A stretch of DNA of 64,000 nt from JAWXUU01 sp044426085 (GCA_044426085.1 JAWXUU010000009.1:1-64000); one strand, 5' to 3'. Positions 27,055 through 35,855 are shown, counted from the first letter of the stretch. Numbers and translations: made by a program. Notes: a model not told the origin generated them from the sequence alone.

Positions 27055-27277
27055 AAGTACCTCCCTTTCGTCTTTTATATTCTTTGCATGATTGCAGTTT
27101 TTATTGCACTGTGAAGATAAAAGTTTTTTGGTAATATATGACACTTATTTTTTATTTGAAATTGGATGTATGAAATTGTATGTTTGAAATTTTAATCCGA
27201 AAATATATAGTGAAAAAGACGATTTATAGTGAATGCAAAAAAAGAAAAAAGACAAAAAAAGAAAAAAGACAAAAAAA

Positions 27278-27300
27278 GCACCGCGACTTATCGCGGTGCT
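27278..27300 (-). terminator. Terminator after the 134-residue membrane-anchored gene
   Basis: The stem AGCACCGCGA / TCGCGGTGCT with loop CTT is followed on the minus strand by seven T. A short A-rich tandem (GACAAAAAAAGAAAAAA) adjoins it. Confidence 0.85.
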
Positions 27301-27324
27301 GATAGACAAACTTATGATTTATTA

Positions 27325-27729
27325 TTACTCAGTGATTTCAGCATAGAAAGCTTGAGTTTCTTCAGCTGATTCGAAGTTGAAAATGAATACTTCTTCGCCG
27401 TTAGTGATTTTGATATAATCTGCATCTCTTGACAAAAGTGCAGCGAAACATGCTTCGTTTTCAACTTTGAAGTTTCCTTGCATTGTTGTTTCAGAAATAT
27501 CACCGTTGAATCTCATTTGCATTACAGCTGGTGTTGCAACCATTTCGATTTCTGCGCCTTCAAGTGATACAGCTGCATCATATGGACCGCTGAAAACAAC
27601 TTCTGAACCGTTGAATGAAATGTCGCTTACTTCTTCGCCTGTGTTCATAAGAACAATACCGAATACTGCTGTTGCAAAAATTGCAAGTGCAATTGTCAAA
27701 CCTACGAAAAATTTATTTTTAATAATCAT
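27325..27729 (-). CDS. Membrane-anchored protein of unknown function
   Basis: This 134-residue protein has one N-terminal membrane helix (FFVGLTIALAIFATAVFGIVL) and an outside domain rich in acidic and beta-prone residues, ending ADYIKITNGEEVFIFNFESAEETQAFYAEI. That last pattern resembles bacterial pleckstrin-like (PH) folds; this is only a guess. Bases and codons are slightly less A/T-rich than the spacers, as expected of a real gene. It stands alone between tlyA and spoIVB, with its own terminator, where related genomes usually carry argR and recN. Confidence 0.65.
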   Translation of the reverse strand: MIIKNKFFVGLTIALAIFATAVFGIVLMNTGEEVSDISFNGSEVVFSGPYDAAVSLEGAEIEMVATPAVMQMRFNGDISETTMQGNFKVENEACFAALLSRDADYIKITNGEEVFIFNFESAEETQAFYAEITE

Positions 27730-27899
27730 TTATATATACTTCCTATTTATCAATTTAGAGTAGAAGATACCAAGTCCATAAGACGCTGCAACCTTTTTCT
27801 ACACTAATATAATATCATATTTTAAGCAAAATATCATTAAAAAAGTTGACTTTTTTCCTATAATAATCTTACTTTTACAGCCGTTTTGCCCTTATTTTA

Positions 27900-28619
27900 T
27901 TAGTTTTTTGACATTTTTTGGAAATATATCATATATTCTTTATTCTTTTGTATTGCATGTGAAACTTCGCAAACACCGATATTTTCATATCCAAAACTCT
28001 CGCCACATTCTGCAACTTTTTGGATTGCGAACTCTATATCTTTTGGGTTTGTCACAATGCCGTGTTTGTTGAGTGCCTTTTTGCCACATTCGAATTGCGG
28101 TTTAATCAAAAGCAACATTTCGCGCGCAAAGCTTGCAAAAACTGGGATTATCATGGTTTCTGAAATAAAGGAAACATCGCTTACAACAAAGATTTCTTCT
28201 TCTGCAAAGTGCTCCTTTGTGAGAAATCTCGCGTTGGTGTTATCCATAACGACCACCCTTTTATCGCTTTTCAAACTTTCGTCAAGCTGATTTTCCCCCA
28301 CGTCCACAGCGTAGACTTTCTTCGCACCACCCAAAAGCAAGCAGTGGGTGAATCCGCCGTTTGAAGCGCCCACGTCAACAAATGTTTTACCGCTTGCGTC
28401 AAACCCAAAATGCGTTATTCCCTTATCGAGTTTGAGTCCGCCTTTTGAAACAAATTCTAGCGATTCTTTTATTTCTACAACGGCATTTGCCGATACCTTT
28501 TCGCCACATTTTTTTATTTGTTTGCCGTTTATAAAAACGTAGCCCGCTTTGATTTTATCCTGTGCGTTACTTTTTGATTTTAAAGAGAATTTTTCTTGAA
28601 TATAGCTATCAAGCCTCAT
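27900..28619 (-). CDS. tlyA: TlyA-family rRNA 2'-O-methyltransferase (S4 plus FtsJ domains)
   Basis: The protein has 239 residues. The N-terminal S4 RNA-binding domain starts MRLDSYIQEKFSLKSKSNAQ and includes VFINGKQIKKCGEKV. The FtsJ-like SAM domain has VDVGASNGGFTHCLLLGGAK as motif I, and LLIKPQFE is the catalytic Lys motif. Homologues methylate 16S and 23S rRNA (capreomycin-sensitivity type); older databases call it hemolysin A. It overlaps the end of dxs by 11 bases. Confidence 0.93.
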   Translation of the reverse strand: MRLDSYIQEKFSLKSKSNAQDKIKAGYVFINGKQIKKCGEKVSANAVVEIKESLEFVSKGGLKLDKGITHFGFDASGKTFVDVGASNGGFTHCLLLGGAKKVYAVDVGENQLDESLKSDKRVVVMDNTNARFLTKEHFAEEEIFVVSDVSFISETMIIPVFASFAREMLLLIKPQFECGKKALNKHGIVTNPKDIEFAIQKVAECGESFGYENIGVCEVSHAIQKNKEYMIYFQKMSKN

Positions 28620-30429
28620 ATTGTTTTATCCTTTTTATTATATCTTCTTCGCTCATGCCTGCTTTTTCACGTTGCTCGCACGCACTGCCCGATTCCAATA
28701 TACATGGTATTTCCATTTTTATTATTTTTTTTGTTTGGTTGTTTTTCATATAATAATCGCTGACAACGCTTGTGAAACCGCCGTTTTGATTGCTTTCGGA
28801 CAGCACTATTATATTGTCGGCTTTTATTTCTGAAAGCATTTTTTCATCGATTGGATTCACCCAACGCGCGTTTATCACGCTGAATTTTATTTCTGATTTT
28901 TCATACGCTTTCACAGCGTTTTCACAACAAACTGCACCGCATGCGATAACAGCCGTTTTTGATTTTTCAGCCTTCAAGATTTCCCACTTGCCGTATTCAA
29001 ACTTTTCGCTTTCGCAGTTTTTGAAATTGTATGAATATCCGCGTGGGTATCTTATTGCAAGCGGTTTTTCGCTTGTAAGTGAATATTCAAGTGCACTTTC
29101 AAGTTCTGATTCGTCCTTTGGGCAGATGATATCTATTCCGCCACAGGATATAAGGAAGTTCAAATCCATAACGCCCTGATGTGTTTCGCCATCCGCGCCC
29201 ACGATTCCGCACCTGTCGATAAGGAATGTGACTGGCAAGTTTGGCAGAACCACATCGTGATATATTCCATCAAACCCACGTTGCAAAAATGATGAATAAA
29301 CCAAGAAATATGGTCTTAGACCACCCTGTGCAAGCCCCGCCGAAAACGTGACGGCATGCGGTTCGCATATCCCCACATCAAAGAGTTTTTCTGGCATTTC
29401 TTTTGCGAATTTAGAAAGTCCCACACCATCTTGCATTGAAGCGGAAATGGCGACGATTTTTTCGTTCTTCTTTGCCATTTCAAGGAGTTTTTCGCCCGCA
29501 ATTGCAGAAAAATCCCTCTGCGATTTGGCAAAATCTTTCGATACGCCGTGGAAATATTCTGGGGATTCTTCCGCATCGGAAAATCCCTTGCCTTTTGTTG
29601 TTTTGACGTGCAAAATGCATGGATTTTCAATATCTTTCATGGTTTCCAGAAAAGATATCAACTCCTTTATATTGTGGCCATCAATCGCCCCAAAATAGTC
29701 GATTCCCATAAGTTCGAAAAACTTACCCTGAGAATATTTTGCGAAAAATTTACGCTTTGTTTTTGAAAGGCTAAGTTTGATTTTGTCACCTTTTGGCAAT
29801 TTCAAAATTGCGTTTCTTATTGCTGACTTGACCTTTCTTGCACCCTTGTTTGCACGAACGCCAGAAAGGTATTTCGAAAGCCCGCCGACGTTTTTGGAAA
29901 TTGACATTCCGTTATCATTAAGAACAACGAGAAATTGACCTTTATATTCACAAAGGCCATTAAGCGCTTCAAAGGACAGCCCCGTTGAAACTGAGCCATC
30001 GCCAATCACGCTGATTATTTTTTGATTTTTATTTAGGATATCGCGGGCAATAGCCATGCCGTATCCCACGGAAATCGATGTTCCGCTGTGTCCTGTGTTG
30101 AAGGCATCGTGAGGCGATTCCTTTGTTTTTGGGAAGCCTGATATGCCGTCTTTTTGGCGGAGAGTTGAAAACTGATCTCTTCTGCCAGTTAAGATTTTGT
30201 GGGTGTAGCATTGGTGACCCACGTCGTAGATAACTTTGTCTTCTTCTGTATCAAACACGTATAAAATTGCCACTGAAAGTTCCACTGTGCCTAGGTTTGA
30301 TGCTAGATGACCGCCGTTATTTTTCGTGATCTGCACAATGTTTTCGCGAACCTCGTGGCAGAGAATTTCCAGTTCTTGCACACTAAGCTTTCGCAAATCT
30401 TTCGGGCTTTCAATCTTTTCAAGATACAT
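28609..30429 (-). CDS. dxs: 1-deoxy-D-xylulose-5-phosphate synthase
   Basis: This 606-residue thiamine-diphosphate enzyme condenses pyruvate and glyceraldehyde-3-phosphate, the entry step of the MEP isoprenoid pathway. Visible motifs are HLASNLGTVELSVAILYVF, DVGHQCYTHKILTGR, the ThDP site VIGDGSVSTGLSFEALN (GDG...N) and the transketolase pyrimidine motif DRCGIVGADGETHQG. It is in the cluster with ispA, the next enzyme type of that pathway, with the OLE-type RNA and its protein lying between them. Confidence 0.97.
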   Translation of the reverse strand: MYLEKIESPKDLRKLSVQELEILCHEVRENIVQITKNNGGHLASNLGTVELSVAILYVFDTEEDKVIYDVGHQCYTHKILTGRRDQFSTLRQKDGISGFPKTKESPHDAFNTGHSGTSISVGYGMAIARDILNKNQKIISVIGDGSVSTGLSFEALNGLCEYKGQFLVVLNDNGMSISKNVGGLSKYLSGVRANKGARKVKSAIRNAILKLPKGDKIKLSLSKTKRKFFAKYSQGKFFELMGIDYFGAIDGHNIKELISFLETMKDIENPCILHVKTTKGKGFSDAEESPEYFHGVSKDFAKSQRDFSAIAGEKLLEMAKKNEKIVAISASMQDGVGLSKFAKEMPEKLFDVGICEPHAVTFSAGLAQGGLRPYFLVYSSFLQRGFDGIYHDVVLPNLPVTFLIDRCGIVGADGETHQGVMDLNFLISCGGIDIICPKDESELESALEYSLTSEKPLAIRYPRGYSYNFKNCESEKFEYGKWEILKAEKSKTAVIACGAVCCENAVKAYEKSEIKFSVINARWVNPIDEKMLSEIKADNIIVLSESNQNGGFTSVVSDYYMKNNQTKKIIKMEIPCILESGSACEQREKAGMSEEDIIKRIKQYEA

Positions 30430-30533
30430 TTTTGCCCCTTTTTATTGTGATTTTATTTATTATATTTTTATAAGCTATTATTTATTCGCTTTTTATTTCT
30501 TTTTTGTTGTTTTGTGTTGCTTTTATTTGTTGG

Positions 30534-31199
30534 TTATTTTTTCTTCACTTTCACAAAAACAGAAAGGATTTTTGCAACTGCGCCGATGATTTCACGATTT
30601 TTTGCCATTGCAACTGATTTGCCAATCGCCTTGCCACCAACTGTGAGTGCTGATACGATTGAAGATAGAACTATGCTGTATATTATGCCGTAGGCTGAAG
30701 GCAAAATTTGCAATAAAATCGCGAGGATTGCCGCGAGCGCGACACCCGAAACGATACCGCAAATATCCCCGATAACGTCGTTACAAACCGATGATGTTTT
30801 ATCGGCATTTTTCAAAAGCTTTATTGCAACTTGTGCAGATTTATCCTTTCTTGACGCCCTTGCAATGAAGGGTTCTATGTCGCACGATGCCGCCGCAACA
30901 CCGATGATATCAAAGGTGATGTTGCAAACAAGAAGAACAAGCACAATGATAAATGCAGTTGTAAGCCCACCGCTTGCAAGCGCCATTTGCGATAGAAGAC
31001 TGAACATTGCAGAAAGCACGAAAGACAGAATGAATATGATTGTTATCCAAACTTTATTGGATTTCTTCTTGCGTTTTTTATCCTTTCTTTTTGCGTCTTC
31101 TTTATCTTTTGACTTATCGATTGTTTTTTTCGATTTTGGCTTTGTTTTGTTTGTTGTTACTTCTTCTTTTTGAATATTATTTTGTTCGGGGTGTTCCAT
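30534..31199 (-). CDS. oapA: Polytopic membrane protein with Lys-rich N-terminus; OapA candidate (OLE RNA partner)
   Basis: The protein has 221 residues. Residues 1-50 are hydrophilic and strongly basic (KTKPKSKKTIDKSKDKEDAK then KRKDKKRKKK), a likely RNA-binding face. Four or so hydrophobic segments follow (about 51-75, 80-105, 145-170, 170-195), and the C-terminus is again basic (VFVKVKKK). It directly follows the structured RNA and precedes dxs. That is the established position of OapA, the membrane protein that binds OLE RNA. The family match is inferred from topology, charge and synteny, not from an alignment. AAAGAGGAAAAA precedes the ATG. Confidence 0.8.
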   Translation of the reverse strand: MEHPEQNNIQKEEVTTNKTKPKSKKTIDKSKDKEDAKRKDKKRKKKSNKVWITIIFILSFVLSAMFSLLSQMALASGGLTTAFIIVLVLLVCNITFDIIGVAAASCDIEPFIARASRKDKSAQVAIKLLKNADKTSSVCNDVIGDICGIVSGVALAAILAILLQILPSAYGIIYSIVLSSIVSALTVGGKAIGKSVAMAKNREIIGAVAKILSVFVKVKKK

Positions 31200-31256
31200 T
31201 TTTTCCTCTTTTTATTTTTGTTTTAGCGTTTATAGTTTTACTATTATATAAAAATT

Positions 31257-31320
31257 AGCGGTACTTTAGCCCGCTAAAAATTATCTTTTATCAGCAAAAC
31301 TCGGAAAAAACCGAGTTTTG
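31257..31320 (-). other. Two hairpins between the OLE-type RNA and oapA
   Basis: A perfect 10-bp stem CAAAACTCGG / CCGAGTTTTG (31295-31320) has its six T in the loop, so it is not a standard terminator. A shorter stem AGCGG / CCGCT (31257-31275) follows on the minus strand with AATTTTTAT after it, which could end part of the transcripts. Together they may set the 3' end of the RNA and meter read-through into oapA. The first may belong to the RNA itself. Confidence 0.6.
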
Positions 31321-31337
31321 CCTTGATTTTTTGTTTT

Positions 31338-31910
31338 GGTGGTGTACACTAAGTAAACTTTGCGGCTTTAGGTTCAGTAAGATTTCCTTGAAGCACACTC
31401 CCCGTCGCCGAAAGAGCCGTTTCCGATTATGCACTTCATCGCCGTGTTTCCACATGCGAAACTGAATCGCCACTTAGACCACACCTTAATCCCTAGTATA
31501 CTTTGGCTAGCAAACAGTCTAGAAGCTTTCCTTGGCAGCAAATTACAAATTTAGCCTCTTTTGCAGAATAGGTTTCATGTGGCAATCAACATCTTCCGCT
31601 CGGCCAAGCTGAAAATATCGTAATCCATAATCCACCAACCCCACTCAAGGCAGGCTACACTGCACACAGCTTTCGCCGCATTGCAGGTTTAATCTCGTTC
31701 CGTAGAAATAAAGCTCCCCACGCAAACGAGTCTCCACGGTAAATGGGGGTAAAGCTATATGCCATTACAGCCCTCCCATAAACCTTAACTCCCAGCACAC
31801 ACCCCAGTTTGGGCAACTAGAGCAAGCACCAGAAACTTCATCGATGTGCCCTTCTCGTCCTTTTAGCTCCGCTTCAAAATGTAAGATACTGACTAGAATA
31901 CTGCACCACC
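31338..31910 (-). ncRNA. ole: Large structured non-coding RNA, OLE RNA (Ornate, Large, Extremophilic) candidate
   Basis: A gene-free stretch of about 570 bases, clearly richer in G and C than its A/T-rich flanks, starts at a strong promoter. The 5' end (GGTGGTGCA) is complementary to the 3' end (TGTACACCACC at 31338-31348), closing the whole molecule in a terminal stem. Inner hairpins are visible, for example GTTTC/GAAAC at 31446-31462. No frame makes a convincing protein. Size, position between ispA and an OapA-like gene, and linkage to dxs all match OLE RNA. Known OLE forms a membrane ribonucleoprotein with OapA and affects cold, alcohol and magnesium-stress fitness. The 3' border may extend to about 31290. 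Confidence 0.85.
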
Positions 31911-31916
31911 AACTTG

Positions 31917-31945
31917 AATATATCATATGTAAAGTTTTTTGTCAA
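31917..31945 (-). promoter_or_regulatory. Strong sigma-A promoter of the OLE-type RNA
   Basis: The minus strand reads TTGACA-N17-TATATT, with the predicted start about seven bases further on at the GGTGGTG that begins the terminal stem. Agreement between predicted start and the RNA's pairing end supports both calls. Confidence 0.85.
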
Positions 31946-31984
31946 GCGGAAATTGGGTGGGAATATGTTTGACATGCGTCAAAT

Positions 31985-32207
31985 AATTAAAAATTAAAAA
32001 CGGAAATAATTAAAAATTAAAAATTAAAAATTAAAAATTGTGGTAAGGCACGAGAGCAAAGCTCTCTGTGCATTCAATTATTAGAAAATATTATAGGAGC
32101 GTTACTATTTACAAGTAACGCTCCTTTTGCCATTTCAAATATAGTATGCACGAGCAACGCGAGTGCTTACCACAATTTTTAATTTTCAATTTTTAATTTT
32201 TAATTGG
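31985..32207. repeat. Full copy of the GTGGTAA inverted-repeat element upstream of the OLE-type RNA promoter
   Basis: The left arm is ATTAAAAATTGTGGTAAGGCAC with inner stem GAGAGCAAAGCTCTC. The central hairpin is GGAGCGTTACT / AGTAACGCTCC. The right arm is GCACGAGCAACGCGAGTGC then TTACCACAATTTTTAATT. It sits between the ispA stop and the RNA promoter, so it separates the upstream operon from the RNA unit. No companion palindrome here. Confidence 0.9.
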
Positions 32208-32259
32208 CTACGCCACGCCGTTTTTTGTATCTAAACAAACTCCGCTCCCCAATTCCAAT

Positions 32260-33147
32260 TTACACTACTCTTGTTGCGATGTTGTCTACCAAATCCATGA
32301 AGAAGCCTTTTTTGCCTTTTACTTTTGAGATGATTTCTTTACATTCGCAAACTAGCTTTGGAACTTCTGCTTTTGCTTTTTCAAGACCCATTGCTGAAAC
32401 GAAAGTGAATTTGTTTCTTGCTTGATCTTGACCTGTTGTTTTGCCAAGTAATTTTTCATCCCCTTCAACATCAAGAATGTCGTCTGTAAGTTGGAAAAGG
32501 ACGCCAAGTGCTGTGCCAAATTCTTCCAAGATTTCAATGTTTTCTTCGCTTGCATCCGCAATAATTGCACCTGCAACGATTGAAGCTGTGATAAGTCCGC
32601 CAGTCTTTCTTCTGTGGATGTACAGCAAATCTTCATCTGTTCTTTCGTCTTCAGAAACTTTTTCGAAGTGGATATCTGCACACTGACCGGAAATCATACC
32701 GCTTGGACCCGCCATTTTTGCGATGTATTTCATAGCTTTCAAGCCTTTTTTTCCAACTAGCTCTACGCCGTCTGCCATAACTTCAAACGCTAGTGACAAA
32801 AGTCCGTCACCTGCAAGAAGTGCGTTTGCATCGCCGTAAACTTTATGATTTGTTGGCATGCCACGGCGAAGCGCGTCATCGTCCATGCAAGGCAAATCGT
32901 CGTGGATAAGTGAATATGTGTGAATCATTTCAATTGCAACTGCGAAGTTTTCAAGATCGTCTTGATTGCATTCAAATATTCTGCCCGTTTCAAACATCAA
33001 AATAGGACGCAATCTTTTTCCGCCCGCCATAAGTGAATAGTTCATTGACTCGGCAAGTGTTGGGAAATATTCTTCCTTCATAAAACGGTGCAAGTTTCTT
33101 TCAAAATTTGTGATTTTAAGCTGGTAATTATTTAAAAAGTTGTTCAT
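32260..33147 (-). CDS. ispA: Polyprenyl (farnesyl/geranyl) diphosphate synthase
   Basis: The protein has 295 residues. It joins isopentenyl diphosphate to allylic diphosphates, making C15 (or C20) precursors. Both Asp-rich motifs are present: HDDLPCMDDDALRRG (about residues 82-96) and LTDDILDVEGD (about 215-225). The GGKRLRP substrate motif is near residue 42. It lies 21 bases after xseB, the usual order. Chain length cannot be read with certainty. Confidence 0.95.
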   Translation of the reverse strand: MNNFLNNYQLKITNFERNLHRFMKEEYFPTLAESMNYSLMAGGKRLRPILMFETGRIFECNQDDLENFAVAIEMIHTYSLIHDDLPCMDDDALRRGMPTNHKVYGDANALLAGDGLLSLAFEVMADGVELVGKKGLKAMKYIAKMAGPSGMISGQCADIHFEKVSEDERTDEDLLYIHRRKTGGLITASIVAGAIIADASEENIEILEEFGTALGVLFQLTDDILDVEGDEKLLGKTTGQDQARNKFTFVSAMGLEKAKAEVPKLVCECKEIISKVKGKKGFFMDLVDNIATRVV

Positions 33148-33168
33148 TTGCTTTCTCCTATCCTTTTT

Positions 33169-33372
33169 TTAGAACGGCGTTTCAACCAATCCGTCTAACT
33201 CTTCTTTGATTTTTGTGATTTTGCCCTTTGATTCTTGCAAAACATCAAGGCATTGTTTTGTTATTTTCACACCATTTTCAAAAAGAGCGATACTTTCTTC
33301 AAAGCTTGTTTCTTCGCTTTCTAGCTTTGAAATTATCTCGTCAAGTTTTTTTGTTCCTTCTTCAAATTTCAT
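33169..33372 (-). CDS. xseB: Exodeoxyribonuclease VII small subunit
   Basis: This 67-residue helical protein starts MKFEEGTKKLDEIISKLES with FEESIALFENGVKITKQC, the XseB signature. It partners XseA in the single-strand exonuclease complex. Its start overlaps the xseA stop by 4 bases, giving coupled translation. Confidence 0.95.
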   Translation of the reverse strand: MKFEEGTKKLDEIISKLESEETSFEESIALFENGVKITKQCLDVLQESKGKITKIKEELDGLVETPF

Positions 33373-34565
33373 TTTCGCACCTCTATATTTTCTACTACGC
33401 TAGTGACAACGCCATCGGCAAAGAAGCTTTTGAGCTGACTGCCTTTTGATACGTCGCTTGCCTTTTTCACACTTTTGCCATCTGATAGGAGTTTTGAATA
33501 TCCCCTGTCGAGAAGTGCAATCGGGCTTATGCTTTCGATTTTTTCTTTTCTGAGTTTTATATCATTTCGCTTTTGGTTATATTTATCGCGAATTGCTGAC
33601 GTGAGTTTATTTGTTTTCAAATTCATCTCGCCCACGGCTTCCGACAGCACTTTTTGGGTGTGAAGCTGAAGTTTTGAGGAGTTTGAAAGGAATTTGTTTG
33701 TTATTTTTTCGTTTCTGTTTGCAAAGTGTTTTTGCATCATGTTTGCTTTTTGAATAAACGCGTTCACTTCGGAAACCAAATCGGAAACTGCAATTTCGCT
33801 TGCGGCGGAAGGGGTTGGGGCGCGCAAGTCGGAAGCAAAATCACAAAGCGAAAAGTCGGTTTCGTGACCCACTGCAGAAATGATTGGCGTTTCACAAGAA
33901 TAAACCGCACGAGCAACGAGTTCTTCGTTGAAACAATTTAAATCTTCAAAAGAACCGCCACCCCTGCCAACGATGATAACGTCGCATTTTTTTTGCTTGT
34001 CTAGCGCCCTTATCCCCTTTGTTATGCTTAGAGAAGCACCGTCACCTTGGACTTTTGCGGGATACAGCATTATGTTCACAAATGGGTTTCGACGCGTTGC
34101 AACGTTGATTATGTCGCGTATTACAGCGCCCGTTTCGCTTGTTACAACGCCGATTGTTTTCACATCTTTTGGGATTGGTTTTTTATGGCTTTCGTCAAAC
34201 AGCCCTTCTTTTTCGAGCATGGCTTTCAGTTCGACAAACTTCAAATACAGTGCGCCGAGCCCCGCTGGAGTTATTTGCGAAACCCTAAGCCCAAGCGAGC
34301 CACCTTTCACATAAAAATCAGGCGAGCACCGCACAAGCACTTTTTCACCGTTTTTAGGGATAAACTTGTCCCCCAAACCGCCGTTGAAATAGGTGCAAAA
34401 CATAGTTGAAACTTCATCTTTAATACTGAAATAAACGTGGTTTCCACTGCGTTTTATGTTGGTTACTTCGCCCGAAAGCAATATGCCTTGGAGGTGTTCT
34501 TCAGCGGAGAAAATACGTTTTATTATGTTTGCAATCTCACCGACGGAAAAAATTCTTTCTTCCAT
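33369..34565 (-). CDS. xseA: Exodeoxyribonuclease VII large subunit
   Basis: The protein has 398 residues. The N-terminal OB fold (LLSGEVTNIKRSGNHVYFSI) is followed by the catalytic domain with VTSETGAVIRDIINVATRRN, IIVGRGGGSFEDLNCFNEE (GRGGGS) and AVGHETDFSLCDFASDLRAP, all hallmarks of XseA, and then a coiled-coil region. It degrades single-stranded DNA in repair. It stands 23 bases after folD. Confidence 0.96.
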   Translation of the reverse strand: MEERIFSVGEIANIIKRIFSAEEHLQGILLSGEVTNIKRSGNHVYFSIKDEVSTMFCTYFNGGLGDKFIPKNGEKVLVRCSPDFYVKGGSLGLRVSQITPAGLGALYLKFVELKAMLEKEGLFDESHKKPIPKDVKTIGVVTSETGAVIRDIINVATRRNPFVNIMLYPAKVQGDGASLSITKGIRALDKQKKCDVIIVGRGGGSFEDLNCFNEELVARAVYSCETPIISAVGHETDFSLCDFASDLRAPTPSAASEIAVSDLVSEVNAFIQKANMMQKHFANRNEKITNKFLSNSSKLQLHTQKVLSEAVGEMNLKTNKLTSAIRDKYNQKRNDIKLRKEKIESISPIALLDRGYSKLLSDGKSVKKASDVSKGSQLKSFFADGVVTSVVENIEVRK

Positions 34566-34588
34566 AACATCTCCTTTTATTTTTCTTT

Positions 34589-35428
34589 TTAGTTATAGGC
34601 TGAATTTGCTGTGTTTTGCATTAGGATTGCGCGTGTCATCGGACCAACGCCACCAGGGACTGGAGTTATGAAACTTGCAATTTTTTCCACGTTTTCATAA
34701 TCCACATCGCCATAAAGCTTGCCGTTTTCACGGTTCATACCTACATCGATAACAACTGCACCTTCTTTCACCATATCTGCTGTGATAAGGTGTTTCACAC
34801 CAACAGCGACGATAAGGATATCCGCTTGAAGTGTGTGGGATTTCAAATCTTTTGTTCTTGAATGAGTGTATGTGACCGTGGCACTTTTTGCGAGCATCAT
34901 AAGCCCGAGTGGTTTGCCAACGATGTTGCTTCTTCCCACGATGACTGCGTGTTTACCGCAGATTTCTGTTCCCGTTTGTTCAATCAAATCTATGCAACCT
35001 TGCGGTGTGCATGGGCGGAAACCATCTTCGCCAAGGAACACTTTCCCGATGTTTGGTTTTGTGAAACAGTCAACGTCCTTTTTTGGGTCGATTGCGTCGA
35101 TAATTTCCGATTCGGAGATGTGTTTTGGAAGTGGCATTTGAACCAAGATTCCTGAAATTGAATTGTCTTTATTTGCTTTATCGATAATTTCAAGCAGTTC
35201 ACTTTGTGTTGTTTCTTTAGGCAAAATCAATTCTTTTGCTTGGATACCGCATTCAACGCAGTCTTTACCCTTTGATGCAACGTAAACTTTTGATGCTTCG
35301 TCGTCGCCGACAAGAACAACCAATAGGCATGGAAAAATGCCTTGCCCATTCATTTGTGCAACTTGTTCTTTCACTTTTGCTTTTGTTTCTTTTGCTAGTT
35401 TCAAACCGTTAATTTTCATCTTTTCCAC
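34589..35428 (-). CDS. folD: Bifunctional methylenetetrahydrofolate dehydrogenase/cyclohydrolase FolD
   Basis: The protein has about 279 residues. It interconverts methylene-, methenyl- and formyl-tetrahydrofolate. Signatures: YVASKGKDCVECGI with the catalytic Lys, GILVQMPLPKHI and PGGVGPMT near the C-terminus, and the NADP-binding VIVGRSNIVGKPLGLMM. The start may be GTG at 35428 or the ATG three codons later (35419); the AAAGGA ribosome binding site is rather close to the former and far from the latter. 13 bases after nusB. Confidence 0.96.
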   Translation of the reverse strand: MEKMKINGLKLAKETKAKVKEQVAQMNGQGIFPCLLVVLVGDDEASKVYVASKGKDCVECGIQAKELILPKETTQSELLEIIDKANKDNSISGILVQMPLPKHISESEIIDAIDPKKDVDCFTKPNIGKVFLGEDGFRPCTPQGCIDLIEQTGTEICGKHAVIVGRSNIVGKPLGLMMLAKSATVTYTHSRTKDLKSHTLQADILIVAVGVKHLITADMVKEGAVVIDVGMNRENGKLYGDVDYENVEKIASFITPVPGGVGPMTRAILMQNTANSAYN

Positions 35429-35441
35429 TTATCCTTTGAAA

Positions 35442-35855
35442 TTATTCTGCTTTTGAAAAGTCATCCGCCAAGCTTGCTAGCACGCCGTTGATAAAACTTC
35501 CGCTTTTTTCGCTTCCGAATTTTTTTGAAAGGTTCAACGCTTCGTTCACGGCAACTTTAACTGGAACGTCGCTTTCATACTTCATTTCATAAAGTGCCAA
35601 AATCAAAATTGCTAGGTCTGTTTTATAAATTCTTTCAAGTTCAAACCCGATTGATTTTTCCTTGATAGCTTCTTTGAACACATCAATATTTTCAACCACG
35701 CCGTGGAAGACTCTTTCGATATATTGGTTGTCCTCATCTTTGATTTCATATTCTTTTGAAAGTAGCAAATCCACTTTCGTTTCGCTTTCTGTTTTTCCTG
35801 TGAATAGATATTCAAAAACCAATTTGAATACTATTTCTCTTGCATCTTTACGCAT
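35442..35855 (-). CDS. nusB: Transcription antitermination factor NusB
   Basis: The protein has 137 residues. All-helical, starts MRKDAREIVFKLVFEYLF and contains LAILILALYEMKYESDVPVKVAVNEALNLSKKFG (in two parts LAILILALYEM and VAVNEALNLSKKFG), the NusB signature. It binds boxA RNA with NusE (S10) during rRNA transcription. It overlaps the asp23 gene by 8 bases. Confidence 0.95.
   Translation of the reverse strand: MRKDAREIVFKLVFEYLFTGKTESETKVDLLLSKEYEIKDEDNQYIERVFHGVVENIDVFKEAIKEKSIGFELERIYKTDLAILILALYEMKYESDVPVKVAVNEALNLSKKFGSEKSGSFINGVLASLADDFSKAE

Noticed and set aside
31295..31320. Standard terminator after the OLE-type RNA
   Set aside because: The T run is in the loop, not after the stem, on either strand.
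31291..31473. A 60-codon minus-strand open frame inside the large RNA
   Set aside because: It has no ribosome binding site, is Arg/Lys-rich in a random way and lies within the paired 3' part of the structured RNA; it is best read as chance.
31338..31910. The large RNA as RNase P RNA, tmRNA or 6S RNA
   Set aside because: It lacks the tmRNA tRNA-like end (no TTCGA/TCCACCA end), the RNase P core motifs, and is three times too long for 6S; the ispA/oapA/dxs setting fits OLE instead.
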